DNA of 51,853 bases, taken from Phenylobacterium sp. Lineage in GTDB: Bacteria; Pseudomonadota; Alphaproteobacteria; Caulobacterales; Caulobacteraceae. The DNA is taken from contig NZ_JAEUMN010000051.1 in NCBI RefSeq assembly GCF_016793225.1, positions 1 through 51,853 on the forward strand, written 5' to 3'. Positions 43,126 through 51,837 of this stretch are shown here, piece by piece. The notes below the pieces were generated by a model that saw only the letters and a program-made list of their open reading frames with translations, was not told the origin of the DNA and did not search any database. The position numbers were made by a program, and so were the translations under genes. Each line of letters starts with the position of its first letter. Position 1 is the first letter of the stretch.

Positions 43126-45506
43126 GCCGCGTTCCGGCCTTCCATGAACGACGGCAGCCAGTCGGCCGGCGCATCGCCCACCTGCGCACGCAGCGCGTCC
43201 AGCCGGCGCACCGCCCGTTCGGTGCCCGCCAGCACCGCCAGCTCGCCCGACAGGCCCGAGAGGTCCAGGCGCGCGACCACCGAGTGATCGCCGCGCTTGA
43301 TGAGGAAGCAGCGGGACGTATCGGGCAGGTTCTTCACCAGGCCGAACTCGTGCTCGGAAAGGCCGAAGCCGTCGATGTAGTCGGCCGCCTTGGCGCGCGC
43401 GTTGGGGAAGAAGATCTGGGTCGCGGCCTGCTCGATGATCGCCGAGGCGATCCGGCTGTCGAGCGCGTCCGAGGCCGACTGGGTGCAGAAGCCCACGAGC
43501 CCGTTGCGCTTGCGGATGGTCTTTTCCCAGTCCTTGATCCGGCGGACGAACACCGGGTCGTCCAGGACCTTCCAGCCCTCGTCGACGATGAACATGGCCG
43601 GCTCGCCGTCCAGCCGCTGCTCGAGGCGGTGGAACAGGTACATCATCGCCGGGATGCGCACCGTGGGCGCGTCCAGAAGGCGGGTCATGTCGAACCCGAG
43701 GATGCGGGTCTCGAGGTCGAGCAGGTCGTCGGCGTTGTCGAACAGCCAGGCGTGGTCGCCGCCGTCGCACCACGCCGACAGGCGCGCCGCCAGGTCGCCG
43801 GCCTGTGGCCGCCGCGCGCCGCGGAACAGCTCGCGCAGATAGCGCAGCCGCCGGTGGCTGGGCGGCTGGGCGAAGTTGGCGTCGATCGCGTCGGCGATCA
43901 TCGCGCGGTCCTCGCTGTCGAGCGTGTCGCCTTCCGAGGTCAGGAGCTGGGCCACCCACTCGGACAGGAAGGCCCGGTTGGCGGGCGTGTCGGGCAGGGC
44001 CAGCGGGTTGAAGCCCGTGGGCTCGCCGGGCGACAGCACGTCGTAGCGGCCGCCGACGGCGCGGATGAACGGCTCTGCGCCGCGGTCCTTGTCGAAGTAG
44101 GCGATGCGCGGCTTCAGCCGCTCGGCCTGGGCGAGCAGGAAGGTCAGCAGGACCGTCTTCCCCGAGCCGGAAGGCCCGATCACCGTGAAGTTGCCGAGGT
44201 CGCCCTGGTGGAAGTTGAAATGGTAGGGCCCGAAGGCGGTGGTCTCGAGCACGGCGATGGCCGGTCCCCAGTGGTTGCCTTCCGCCGTGCCGCTCGGGTG
44301 GTTGTGGAAGCTCGCCAGCCCCGCGAAATTGCCGGCCGAGATCAGGCCCTTGCGGGCGATGTATTTGAAGTTGCCGGGGAACTGCGCCCAGAACGCGGGT
44401 TCGAGATTGACGTCCTCGCGCACGGCGACCGCGCCCGCCTCGGCCAGCGCCGACTGCACGTCGGCGACCGCGAAGTCGAGGTCTTCGAGCGTATCGGCCT
44501 TGGCCAGGATGGTCAGGTGGTGCTCGCCATAGGCGGCCCGCCCGGCGCCCACGTCGTCGCGGGCCTGGGCCAGTTCGGCGCGCAGGCTGTAGGCGTCGTC
44601 CTCGGCCGCCTTGAGCCGGCGCAGGGCCAGGCCCATCCGGTCGAGCGCCGCCTGGCGGTCGACGAAGGCGAAACTCTCGGTGAGCACCAACTCCATCGGC
44701 AGGCGCAGCACGCCATCGAGCAGGCCCGGGGCCGTCCGCGCCGGGTAGTCCTTCATCGAGATCATCGCGCCGAACGCGGGCTCGCCCGAGCCCCCGCCGA
44801 ACTCCATGGCCTCGAGCCCGAAGCTGAGGCGGCGGGCCGCGATGGCGTGGGACAGGTCGCCCGAGGGCGCCAGCACCGGTCGCACGTCGCCGTTCAGCAG
44901 CAGGCTCAGGAACTCCGCCGGCTCCGAGCGCCGCGCGCCGCCGGGGGCGTCGTACAGGCCGAGGGTCCGCGCGCCGTAGGGCGCCAGGGCGGCGGCGAAG
45001 GCCTCGCGGGTGGCGTGCAGCTCGCGCAGGTCGCGCGTGATGTCGGCGTCGCGGGCCCGGGGCCCCTTCAGGAGCCGCTCGATGAACCCGGCGCTGCCCT
45101 GCGTCGGCCGCAGGACCAGGGTCAGGAAGATCTCGTTCACGTACAGGCGGCGGCTGGCCAGCTGCTCGCGCCAGCGTCCGTCCAGCGCATTGCAGAACGG
45201 CTCCTCGGGCGGAGCCGGGAACTTCGGCGTCACGCGCCGGCGCACCACGTGGTGCCAGACCCCCAGGCGCGAACTGGCCGCGCCGCGCAGCACGGTCTCG
45301 CGGATCGCCTTGCGGTAGTTCAGCTCCTCGTCCGCCGCGGTCTCGAAGGGGAAGCCCGCCAGATGCAGCACCTGGACCAGCAGCCCGTCACGGGTGCGCA
45401 GCGTCACGTCGTCGACGTGGCCTTCGTAGGGCAGCCGGTCTCCCACCGCCGCCTCGCGCGGCGCCAGCACCTTGGCGGCGGCGGTGGTGATGAAGTGGTC
45501 GCTCAT
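43122..45506 (-). CDS. virB4: Type IV secretion ATPase VirB4
   Basis: This 794-residue inner-membrane-associated ATPase has the CagE/TrbE/VirB N-terminal domain and a RecA-like motor with Walker A GPSGSGKTVLLTF and Walker B AMFIVDEGWKVL. Length and motifs are standard. The start is ATG 45506 (MSDHFITTAAAKVL), overlapping virB3 by 4 nt; the frame continues back to 45659 in the virB3 region. Confidence 0.95.
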   Translation of the reverse strand: MSDHFITTAAAKVLAPREAAVGDRLPYEGHVDDVTLRTRDGLLVQVLHLAGFPFETAADEELNYRKAIRETVLRGAASSRLGVWHHVVRRRVTPKFPAPPEEPFCNALDGRWREQLASRRLYVNEIFLTLVLRPTQGSAGFIERLLKGPRARDADITRDLRELHATREAFAAALAPYGARTLGLYDAPGGARRSEPAEFLSLLLNGDVRPVLAPSGDLSHAIAARRLSFGLEAMEFGGGSGEPAFGAMISMKDYPARTAPGLLDGVLRLPMELVLTESFAFVDRQAALDRMGLALRRLKAAEDDAYSLRAELAQARDDVGAGRAAYGEHHLTILAKADTLEDLDFAVADVQSALAEAGAVAVREDVNLEPAFWAQFPGNFKYIARKGLISAGNFAGLASFHNHPSGTAEGNHWGPAIAVLETTAFGPYHFNFHQGDLGNFTVIGPSGSGKTVLLTFLLAQAERLKPRIAYFDKDRGAEPFIRAVGGRYDVLSPGEPTGFNPLALPDTPANRAFLSEWVAQLLTSEGDTLDSEDRAMIADAIDANFAQPPSHRRLRYLRELFRGARRPQAGDLAARLSAWCDGGDHAWLFDNADDLLDLETRILGFDMTRLLDAPTVRIPAMMYLFHRLEQRLDGEPAMFIVDEGWKVLDDPVFVRRIKDWEKTIRKRNGLVGFCTQSASDALDSRIASAIIEQAATQIFFPNARAKAADYIDGFGLSEHEFGLVKNLPDTSRCFLIKRGDHSVVARLDLSGLSGELAVLAGTERAVRRLDALRAQVGDAPADWLPSFMEGRNAA

Positions 45507-45787
45507 GGCCGGTACGAGTTCCCGCCCCAGAAGCTGAAGTTCCGCACGCGCGGGCAGGTCTGCAGACGGGTCATCCAGAGGTCGAAGAAGCGCGGCTCGC
45601 GCAGGGAGCCCACGTAGCCGATGGCGTGCACCACCACCGCGATGCCCAGCGACCACCACGACCGGGTGATCAGGAACACCTCCAGCGTCACGATCAGGTT
45701 CAGGACCATGTACGGGTAGGTGACGCCGCCGATCATCTGCGGCCGCGTCAGGGCGGCGAAGACGGGATCGGACGCGAGGCGGCTCAC
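45503..45787 (-). CDS. virB3: Type IV secretion protein VirB3
   Basis: This 94-residue membrane protein has the VirB3 start (LASDPVFAALTRPQMIGGV), two hydrophobic segments, and the C-terminal FFDLWMTRLQTCPRVRN. It helps assemble the inner-membrane part with VirB4. The start codon is GTG 45787. Confidence 0.9.
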   Translation of the reverse strand: MSRLASDPVFAALTRPQMIGGVTYPYMVLNLIVTLEVFLITRSWWSLGIAVVVHAIGYVGSLREPRFFDLWMTRLQTCPRVRNFSFWGGNSYRP

Positions 45788-45791
45788 GGGA

Positions 45792-46088
45792 TCAGCCTCC
45801 CGCCAGCGACCGGATGCCGGCCACGATCGAGACGGCCCCGAAGATGATGAAGGCGCCGACGATCACCGTCAGGCCCCGCTTCCATTCGATCCGGCCGGTC
45901 AGCATCAGGAAGCCGACGGCGGCCACGGCGATGACGGCCGCCGTGGTGGCGACATTGCCCAGCAGGGTGTTCTGGACCCAGTTGAGCGCGGCCAGGATCG
46001 GCGCCGATCCGGCGGGATCCTGGGCCTGGGCCTGCGCGGGCGCCGCGATCAGGGCCGCCAGGCCAGCCAGGGCGTAGGTCGTTCTCAT
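45792..46088 (-). CDS. virB2: Type IV secretion pilin VirB2
   Basis: This 98-residue pre-pilin has a signal peptide (YALAGLAALIAAPAQAQAQ) and two hydrophobic helices (NVATTAAVIAVAAVGFLML and GLTVIVGAFIIFGAVSIVAG) joined by a short basic loop (TGRIEWKR), as in TrbC/VirB2 major pilins. The start is ATG 46088; the longer frame to 46346 lies in the virB1 gene. Confidence 0.88.
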   Translation of the reverse strand: MRTTYALAGLAALIAAPAQAQAQDPAGSAPILAALNWVQNTLLGNVATTAAVIAVAAVGFLMLTGRIEWKRGLTVIVGAFIIFGAVSIVAGIRSLAGG

Positions 46089-46092
46089 CAGG

Positions 46093-46680
46093 TCACTCGG
46101 GTCGGGCGGCGGCGAGCCGCGCCAGGATCGCGCGGACATAGGCCTGGGTTTCGGCATAGGGCGGGATCCCGCCGTAGCGGCGCACGGCCTCCGGCCCGGC
46201 GTTGTAGGCCGCGAGCGCCAGCCGCACGTCGCCGAAACGGCGCAGCTGCTGGGCCAGATAGGCCGCGCCGCCTTCGATGTTGCCGCGGAGGTCGGAAGGA
46301 TCCACGCCGAGGTCGCTAGCCGTCTTGGGTAACAGTTGCATGACACCCAGCGCGCCCTTCGGTGACACCGCCCTGTTGTTGAACCGGGATTCCTGCCAGG
46401 CGACCGCCTCGACCAGATGCGCCGGCACCGCGTGCCGCGCGGAGGACTCGTGGATCAGCCGGACGACCTCCTGCGGCGGGGCGGTCTCGGGCGTCGCCGC
46501 CGGCGAGGGCCGCACGATCAGGGTCGCGCCGCTGTCGCTGTACACCATCGGGCCCGCGTAGGTGGTCACGGCGCCGTCGTCGCCGATGGAGAGCACCTGG
46601 GCCGAGGCCGCGCCGGCCGTCATGGCGGACAGGCAGAGCGCTGCCGCCAAGACCGTGCGATGTGCGTCGCCCCGCTTCAT
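46093..46680 (-). CDS. virB1: Lytic transglycosylase VirB1
   Basis: This 195-residue exported protein has a signal peptide (TVLAAALCLSAMTAGAASA), an extra ~45-residue segment, and an SLT/goose-lysozyme-type transglycosylase domain with the catalytic Glu in AVAWQESRFN, then GALGVMQLLP and LAAYNAGPEAV. It opens peptidoglycan for assembly of the secretion channel. The start is ATG 46680, with GTGGGG upstream; ATG 46695 is in frame but lacks a site. It is the first gene of the virB operon. Confidence 0.9.
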   Translation of the reverse strand: MKRGDAHRTVLAAALCLSAMTAGAASAQVLSIGDDGAVTTYAGPMVYSDSGATLIVRPSPAATPETAPPQEVVRLIHESSARHAVPAHLVEAVAWQESRFNNRAVSPKGALGVMQLLPKTASDLGVDPSDLRGNIEGGAAYLAQQLRRFGDVRLALAAYNAGPEAVRRYGGIPPYAETQAYVRAILARLAAARPE

Positions 46681-46984
46681 GTACGCCCCACCCATGAGGC
46701 CTTCACACTAGCCCAAGGGGGCGGCGCGCGGCCAGATCACTTTGTCGCGGCGGTTAGGGCCTCGATGCGACAGCATTGCGACGGTCTCAGAGCCCGGCCC
46801 CGGTCGCCGTGTCGCGCAGATGCAGCCCGGGCGCCGCGCCCAGCCCAGCGAATCCGAACCGTCACAAGAGCGCAGCCGAGCCGTCACGAAGGGCCCGTAA
46901 GTGTCCGGACTGGGCAGTGGGCTCGGGCGGGGACTCTCCGATGCGGCCGCTTGCCCGCGCGTCGTCGAACGGTGGGAGATCCCG
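46681..46984. other. Intergenic region, virB operon to lipoprotein gene
   Basis: This 304-nt region separates divergent units and has no convincing frame. It contains two copies of CCGTCAC at 46859-46865 and 46881-46887, exactly 22 nt apart on the plus strand, about 100 nt before the lipoprotein start. I see no clear promoter elements for either direction. Confidence 0.5.
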
Positions 46985-48499
46985 ATGCCAGCCTTGAACT
47001 CGCTGAAGCCATTCGCCCTGAGCGCGCTGGCTGCGCTGCTGCTGACGTCCTGCGGCGGCGGTGGTTCGTCCGTGTCCTCGCCCGGGGAAGGGCAGTTCGC
47101 GACCGGCGGCACGGGCGGGACCGGCGGCGGAACCGTCGGCAACGGCCAGGCGTCGGCCGACTGCCCCACCGGGTTCATCAACCTGGGCACGGTGGCCAAC
47201 GGGACGCTGCGGTCGTGCGGCATCCCGCGCACCGTCACCGGCAATCTCACGATCCCGTTCCGGCCGGGCACCGCCTACCGCATCGATGGCGTCGTGGCCG
47301 TCGGGCAGGACCAGGGGCCGGACGCCCAGGCGCCGCGCGCCGGGGCGGCGTCAGGCGTCCTCACCATCGAGCCCGGCGTGACGATCTTCGGCGGCATCGC
47401 CGAGTACCTGGTCGTCAATCGCGGCTCGCGCATCGTCGCCGACGGCACCGCCTCGCGGCCGATCATCTTCACCAGCCTGAACGACCTCAACGGCGGCCCT
47501 GACCTCTCGGGCCAGTGGGGGGGAATCGTCATTGCCGGCCGCGCGCCGATCAATCGCTGCCCGCCGACCGCCACCAGCTTCCCCGCCAATCCGTCGAACT
47601 GCGAGTTCCGGTTCGAGGCGATCCAGACCATCAACTGGGGCGGCAATGCGCCGACCGAGTCCAGCGGCGTCCTGCGCTACGTGCAGGTGAAGGAAGCGGG
47701 CTACGAGGTGGCGCCGAACGAGGAGCTGAACGGCATCACGTTCGGCGGCGTCGGCAGCGGCACCACGGTCGACTTCGTGCAGGTCCACAAGGGCGCCGAC
47801 GACGGCATCGAGCTCTTCGGCGGCACGGTCAACATGCGTCACGTGGTGATCGACCAGTACGACGACGACGGGCTCGACACCGACGAGGGCTACAGCGGCT
47901 CCATCCAGTTCCTGATGGTGTTCTCCGACAGCCCGACCGAGGAAAGCCGCTGCTTCGAGGCGTCCAGCGCCGGCTCGACCGCCAACGGCGCGCCGCTGCT
48001 GCGCTCGCGTCCGAAGGTGTCCAACTTCGTCTGCCGCCAGGGCCTTCAGAACACCGTGTTCGACAGTCGTCAGCACCAGGGCATGGTCCTGAACAGCGGC
48101 ACCGGCTTCGATCTGCTCAACGGGGTGATCTACTCGGCCAACCCCGCCATCCCGTGCCTGGACATCGACGACGCCGCGACACTCGCGGCGCCGGCCCCGA
48201 ACTTCGCCTCCGTGGCCCTGTCCTGCGGCGCCGGTCCCTTCCGGACCACCGACAACAACCAGAACGACGGTCCTGCACAGCGCTTCACCGCCGGGACGAA
48301 CAACATCTCGACCGGCTTCACGCCGACCTTCAGCCAGGTGTTCATCAACGGAAGCAACGAGAGCGGCCGCGTGGCGACCAACCCGACGCCGACCTCCGCC
48401 TTCTTCCTGGGCGTGAACTACATCGGCGCGGTCTCTGGCCCGAACGACAACTGGTACGTGGGCTGGACCTGCGGCCTCGCCGGCGCGGCCAGCTGCTGA
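46985..48499 (+). CDS. Predicted surface lipoprotein paired with TonB-dependent receptor
   Basis: This 504-residue protein has a lipoprotein signal (PFALSALAALLLTSC), a Gly-rich linker (GGTGGTGGGTVGNG), and a beta-helix-like body with INLGTVANGTLR, VLTIEPGVTIFGG, ADGTASRPIIFTS and HKGADDGIELFGGTVNM. Such proteins often stand next to large TonB-dependent receptors in this group, as here, and may capture or present the ligand at the cell surface. The ligand is unknown. The start is ATG 46985 with GGGAG upstream; the frame runs back to 46901. It has even Cys pairs that could form disulfides. Confidence 0.8.
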   Translation: MPALNSLKPFALSALAALLLTSCGGGGSSVSSPGEGQFATGGTGGTGGGTVGNGQASADCPTGFINLGTVANGTLRSCGIPRTVTGNLTIPFRPGTAYRIDGVVAVGQDQGPDAQAPRAGAASGVLTIEPGVTIFGGIAEYLVVNRGSRIVADGTASRPIIFTSLNDLNGGPDLSGQWGGIVIAGRAPINRCPPTATSFPANPSNCEFRFEAIQTINWGGNAPTESSGVLRYVQVKEAGYEVAPNEELNGITFGGVGSGTTVDFVQVHKGADDGIELFGGTVNMRHVVIDQYDDDGLDTDEGYSGSIQFLMVFSDSPTEESRCFEASSAGSTANGAPLLRSRPKVSNFVCRQGLQNTVFDSRQHQGMVLNSGTGFDLLNGVIYSANPAIPCLDIDDAATLAAPAPNFASVALSCGAGPFRTTDNNQNDGPAQRFTAGTNNISTGFTPTFSQVFINGSNESGRVATNPTPTSAFFLGVNYIGAVSGPNDNWYVGWTCGLAGAASC

Positions 48500-48510
48500 T
48501 CCCCGGAGCA

Positions 48511-48536
48511 CGGGCGGCGGCCTGAGCCGCCGCCCG
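48511..48536 (+). terminator. Hairpin between lipoprotein and receptor genes
   Basis: A perfect 11-bp stem (CGGGCGGCGGC at 48511-48521 with its complement at 48526-48536) closes a 4-nt loop and is followed by the pyrimidine-rich ATCCCTTTCCTTCC. It may terminate or attenuate transcription before the receptor gene, or protect the lipoprotein mRNA end. Confidence 0.6.
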
Positions 48537-48568
48537 ATCCCTTTCCTTCCGACGAAGGCCAGACATCG

Positions 48569-51214
48569 ATGCAAGCCAACCTTCGCAGCCTCCGGGCGAT
48601 GCTGTTCGCCAGCGCCGCGCTGACCGCGGCCGCTCCGGCCTGGGCCCAGGCCCCGGCCACGCCCGCGCCGGCCACCGACACCGAGGTCGAGGAGATCATC
48701 GTCCAGGGCAAGTTCATCCCGGACCAGATCCGCGACACGCCCGAGGTGGCGAACTTCCTGACCATCGAGGACGTCCAGCGCGCCGGCGACGACACCGCCG
48801 CCCAGGCCCTGACCCGGGTCACCGGTCTCTCGGTCGTCTCCGGCCGCTTCGTCTACGTCCGCGGGCTGGGCGAGCGCTATTCGCAGGCGCTGCTCAACGG
48901 CTCGCCGCTGCCCAGCCCCGAGCCGCTGCAGCGGGTCGTGCCGCTGGACCTGTTCCCGGCGTCGATCCTGGCCGGCACGGCCGTGCAGAAGACGTTCTCG
49001 GCCAACTACCCGGGCGAATTCGGCGGCGGGGTCATCGACCTGCAGACGATCGGCGTGCCGGACAAGGCCTATCTCAACGTCGGCGGCAGCGTCGGCTTCG
49101 ACACCCAGATCAGCGACGAGAAGGGCCTGACGTACTACGGCTCGAAGATCGACGAGACGGGCTTCGACGACGGCGCCCGCAAGCTGCCGGTGGGCGTGCG
49201 CCAGTTCGCCGCCACCCGTCCGGTCGTGTTCACGGGCTCGCAGGGCGGGCTCACCCTCGACGAGTTCAAGGCGGTCGGCCGCAGCTTCAACAATGCGCCG
49301 CTCAACCTGATCCAGCGCGACCGCATCCCGCTGAACGGAAGCCTCGACCTCGCCGGCGGCGCCGGCCTGGACACCGACTACGGCCGCGTCGGCGTCGTGG
49401 GCGTGCTCAGCTACCGCAACAGCTGGCTGGAGCGCGTCGGCGTGCGCCAGACGACGCTGCCCGACGTCGGCGGCATCGCGCTCGCCAGCGACGCGCAGTT
49501 CGAGTCGAACCAGAACGACATCAACTGGAGCGGCCTGGGCGGCCTGGCCTGGGAGTTCGGCGACAACGAGATCCGCTACACGGGCCTGTGGATCCGCTCG
49601 ACCTCGAAGCGCGCCCGCATCACCCAGAACTCCGCCGTCTCGTCGGGCAGCGCGAACGTCAATTCGTTCAACACCGAGTGGTTTCGGCGCGAGCTGCAGA
49701 TGAGCCAGCTGTCCGGCAAGCACAAGCTGGGCGACTTCGACGTGGACTGGCGCGGCACCTACGGCCGCACGACCCGCGAAGCGCCGTACGAGCGGCTCTA
49801 TCGCTATGGCCTCGGCGCCAACGGGACCCGCGTCGCGCTCCTGTCCGGCGCCAACCAGCTGGTCTCGTTCTCGGACCTGGACGAGAACATCGCCACCGCC
49901 AACCTCGACGTGCGCTACGACCTGCCCGTGGACTTCGTCCGGCAGGCCGAGCTGCGCATGGGCCTGGCCTGGCAGGAGAACGACCGGGTCTCCGTGCGTC
50001 GGGACTTCACCTACGACGCCGGCCGCAACTGGGACCCCGCGCGGTACGCGGGCGAGCGCATCGACTTCCTGGTCTCGGATCGCAACATCAACGACGACAT
50101 CATCGTCCTGCGCGAACTCACGGGCTCGGCCCTGACCGGCGACACCGCGCTCTACAACGCAGGACTGAAGACCTACGCGGGCTACGTCCAGATCGACTCC
50201 GAGATCCGGCCCCTCCTGCGGGGCAGCATCGGCGTGCGCTACGAGGATGCGGAGGAGACGATCTCGACCTTCGACATCTTCAACCGCGCGGCGGGCGCGC
50301 AGTTCAGCCGCCGCATCTCGAACGACTACATCCTGCCCGCGGCGACGCTGACCTGGAACTTCGCCGAGGACCAGCAGCTGCGCCTGGGCCTCTCCAAGAC
50401 GATCGGCCGGCCCCAGTTCCGCGAGCTTGCGCCGCAGCGCTATCGCGACAGCGAGACGGACAGGATCCTGACGGGCAACCCGTTCCTCGAGGACACGCGC
50501 TTCAAGAACGCCGACCTGCGCTACGAGTACTACTTCGCGCGCGGCCAGTACCTCACGCTCGGAGGCTTCTACAAGCGGCTCGACAAGCCGGTGGAGGTCC
50601 TGGCGGTCCTCGGTTCCGACGGCAACTTCCAGCAGACCTTCTTCAATGCGCCGTCGGCCGACCTCTACGGCCTCGAGGCCGAGGTGAAGAAGTACTTCGA
50701 GTTCGACACCGGCTATGGCTGGGTCGACGGCAAGCGCTGGCTGGTGGCGGTCAACTACACCTACACGAAGTCCGAGCTGAAGGCCGGTGCGGGCGACACG
50801 ATCGTGCTGAACACGACCGGCGTGCGGACCACGCCCGCGGCCACGGACTACATCGTGAGCGGAGAGCCGCTGCAGGGCCAGTCGGACCACCTCGCGAACC
50901 TGCAGCTTGGCTTCGAGGACGACGAGGCGGGCTCGCAGGCGACGTTCCTGGTGACCTACGCCAGCAAGCGCGTCTCGGCGCGGGCCAGCAGCATCGACCT
51001 GCCCGACCTGGTCCAGAACCCGGGCCTGCGGATCGACTTCGTCTACCGCCAGACCTTCACGATCATGGACCGCGAACTGTCCGCATCTTTCGAGGCGCGG
51101 AACCTGACCGGCCGGGACTCCTTCGAGTACCAGGCGCTGAACGGCCGGCGGTTCGAAACCAATTCCTACAAGATCGGCCAGAGCTACAGCGTCGGCCTGA
51201 CGGCCAAGTTCTAG
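48569..51214 (+). CDS. TonB-dependent receptor
   Basis: This 881-residue outer-membrane receptor has a signal peptide (LFASAALTAAAPAWAQ), a TonB box-like EEIIVQG, a plug domain with VYVRGLGERYSQALLNG and the end YPGEFGGGVIDLQT, then a 22-strand-type barrel ending in Phe (SVGLTAKF). It imports an unknown ligand using TonB energy. No cytoplasmic enzyme or transporter lies next to it to reveal the substrate. It follows the lipoprotein gene by 69 nt, with the hairpin in between. Confidence 0.93.
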   Translation: MQANLRSLRAMLFASAALTAAAPAWAQAPATPAPATDTEVEEIIVQGKFIPDQIRDTPEVANFLTIEDVQRAGDDTAAQALTRVTGLSVVSGRFVYVRGLGERYSQALLNGSPLPSPEPLQRVVPLDLFPASILAGTAVQKTFSANYPGEFGGGVIDLQTIGVPDKAYLNVGGSVGFDTQISDEKGLTYYGSKIDETGFDDGARKLPVGVRQFAATRPVVFTGSQGGLTLDEFKAVGRSFNNAPLNLIQRDRIPLNGSLDLAGGAGLDTDYGRVGVVGVLSYRNSWLERVGVRQTTLPDVGGIALASDAQFESNQNDINWSGLGGLAWEFGDNEIRYTGLWIRSTSKRARITQNSAVSSGSANVNSFNTEWFRRELQMSQLSGKHKLGDFDVDWRGTYGRTTREAPYERLYRYGLGANGTRVALLSGANQLVSFSDLDENIATANLDVRYDLPVDFVRQAELRMGLAWQENDRVSVRRDFTYDAGRNWDPARYAGERIDFLVSDRNINDDIIVLRELTGSALTGDTALYNAGLKTYAGYVQIDSEIRPLLRGSIGVRYEDAEETISTFDIFNRAAGAQFSRRISNDYILPAATLTWNFAEDQQLRLGLSKTIGRPQFRELAPQRYRDSETDRILTGNPFLEDTRFKNADLRYEYYFARGQYLTLGGFYKRLDKPVEVLAVLGSDGNFQQTFFNAPSADLYGLEAEVKKYFEFDTGYGWVDGKRWLVAVNYTYTKSELKAGAGDTIVLNTTGVRTTPAATDYIVSGEPLQGQSDHLANLQLGFEDDEAGSQATFLVTYASKRVSARASSIDLPDLVQNPGLRIDFVYRQTFTIMDRELSASFEARNLTGRDSFEYQALNGRRFETNSYKIGQSYSVGLTAKF

Positions 51215-51220
51215 GCAAGA

Positions 51221-51244
51221 CGGCGCGGGGCCTGCTCCGCGCCG
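51221..51244. terminator. Hairpin between converging genes
   Basis: CGGCGCGG (51221-51228) pairs with CCGCGCCG (51237-51244) across an 8-nt loop right after the receptor stop. There is no T-run, so it is at best a weak terminator for the receptor gene and the converging recombinase-like gene. Confidence 0.4.
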
Positions 51245-51264
51245 GATAGCCTCGCCGCGGGCCG

Positions 51265-51837
51265 CTACGGCGGTGTGGGCCCCGTCCGGGCGTCGGGCGG
51301 CTCGGGGAGGGCGCCGTCGTCCTCGCCCTCCTCCGCCGTCTCACGAAGCAGGGCGGCCATCTCGGTCGGCGATTGCTGGAAGATGAGGCCGATGGCGCGC
51401 ATCGAGTGTCCGCGCCGATGCATCTGCCGTGCGAACTTGAGCTGGTGCTGGGTGAGGGGCGAGCCCGTCGCCCGCCCGCGGCGGCGCTCGCCGACCGCGC
51501 GCGGATGCCGCGCCTCGTAGTCCGCCAGCAGCGCAAGGGCCCGCGGCACGCCGCCTTCCGGCGTCAGTGTCTCGCCCTGGGATCCCCCGACGATCCGCAG
51601 AGTCACGCCGATCTCGAGGAGGCGGCGGAGCAGCCGGGCGAGTTCCCCCGTGGTCAGGCCGAACGCTTCCAGCGCGTACACCAGGATCTCGTCGCCCGGC
51701 GCCAGCAGGGGGCGTGCGGCCCAAAGCCTGTGTGCGCCGTCGGCCACGATGACGTCGCTCCCGGCCATCTCGATGCGGCGGCGCTGGACACTCGCCGGCG
51801 GAAGGTCCGGCGAAGGACGGACAACGCCATAGCGCAC
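51265..51837 (-). CDS. Degenerate serine-recombinase-like protein
   Basis: This 190-residue protein follows the layout of a small resolvase: a YGVVRPSPD start where YARVS is expected, APGDEILVYALEAFGLTTGEL where the GDxLxVxxLDRLGR block falls, GVTLRIVGG, and a C-terminal Hin-like helix-turn-helix (LTQHQLKFARQMHRRGHSM). The two catalytic arginines of the DRLGR motif are absent, and the long helix before the DNA-binding domain is short. It is probably not an active recombinase and may bind DNA as a regulator. The start is GTG 51837 with AGGGGAG upstream. Confidence 0.68.
   Translation of the reverse strand: MRYGVVRPSPDLPPASVQRRRIEMAGSDVIVADGAHRLWAARPLLAPGDEILVYALEAFGLTTGELARLLRRLLEIGVTLRIVGGSQGETLTPEGGVPRALALLADYEARHPRAVGERRRGRATGSPLTQHQLKFARQMHRRGHSMRAIGLIFQQSPTEMAALLRETAEEGEDDGALPEPPDARTGPTPP

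Noticed and set aside
43284-45617. A 777-codon plus-strand frame opposite virB4
   Set aside because: VirB4 on the other strand has full Walker motifs and operon coupling; the antisense product is compositionally biased and has no motifs.
39122-46680. Integrative conjugative element
   Set aside because: No relaxase, coupling protein, integrase, oriT or attachment repeats are visible around the virB operon, and base composition matches the neighbours.
47351-50890. A 1179-codon open frame on the minus strand, opposite the lipoprotein and TonB receptor genes
   Set aside because: It is a GC-rich antisense shadow: the plus-strand frames have signal peptides and family motifs, whereas this product is a low-complexity Arg/Val/Asp mixture with no recognisable domain.
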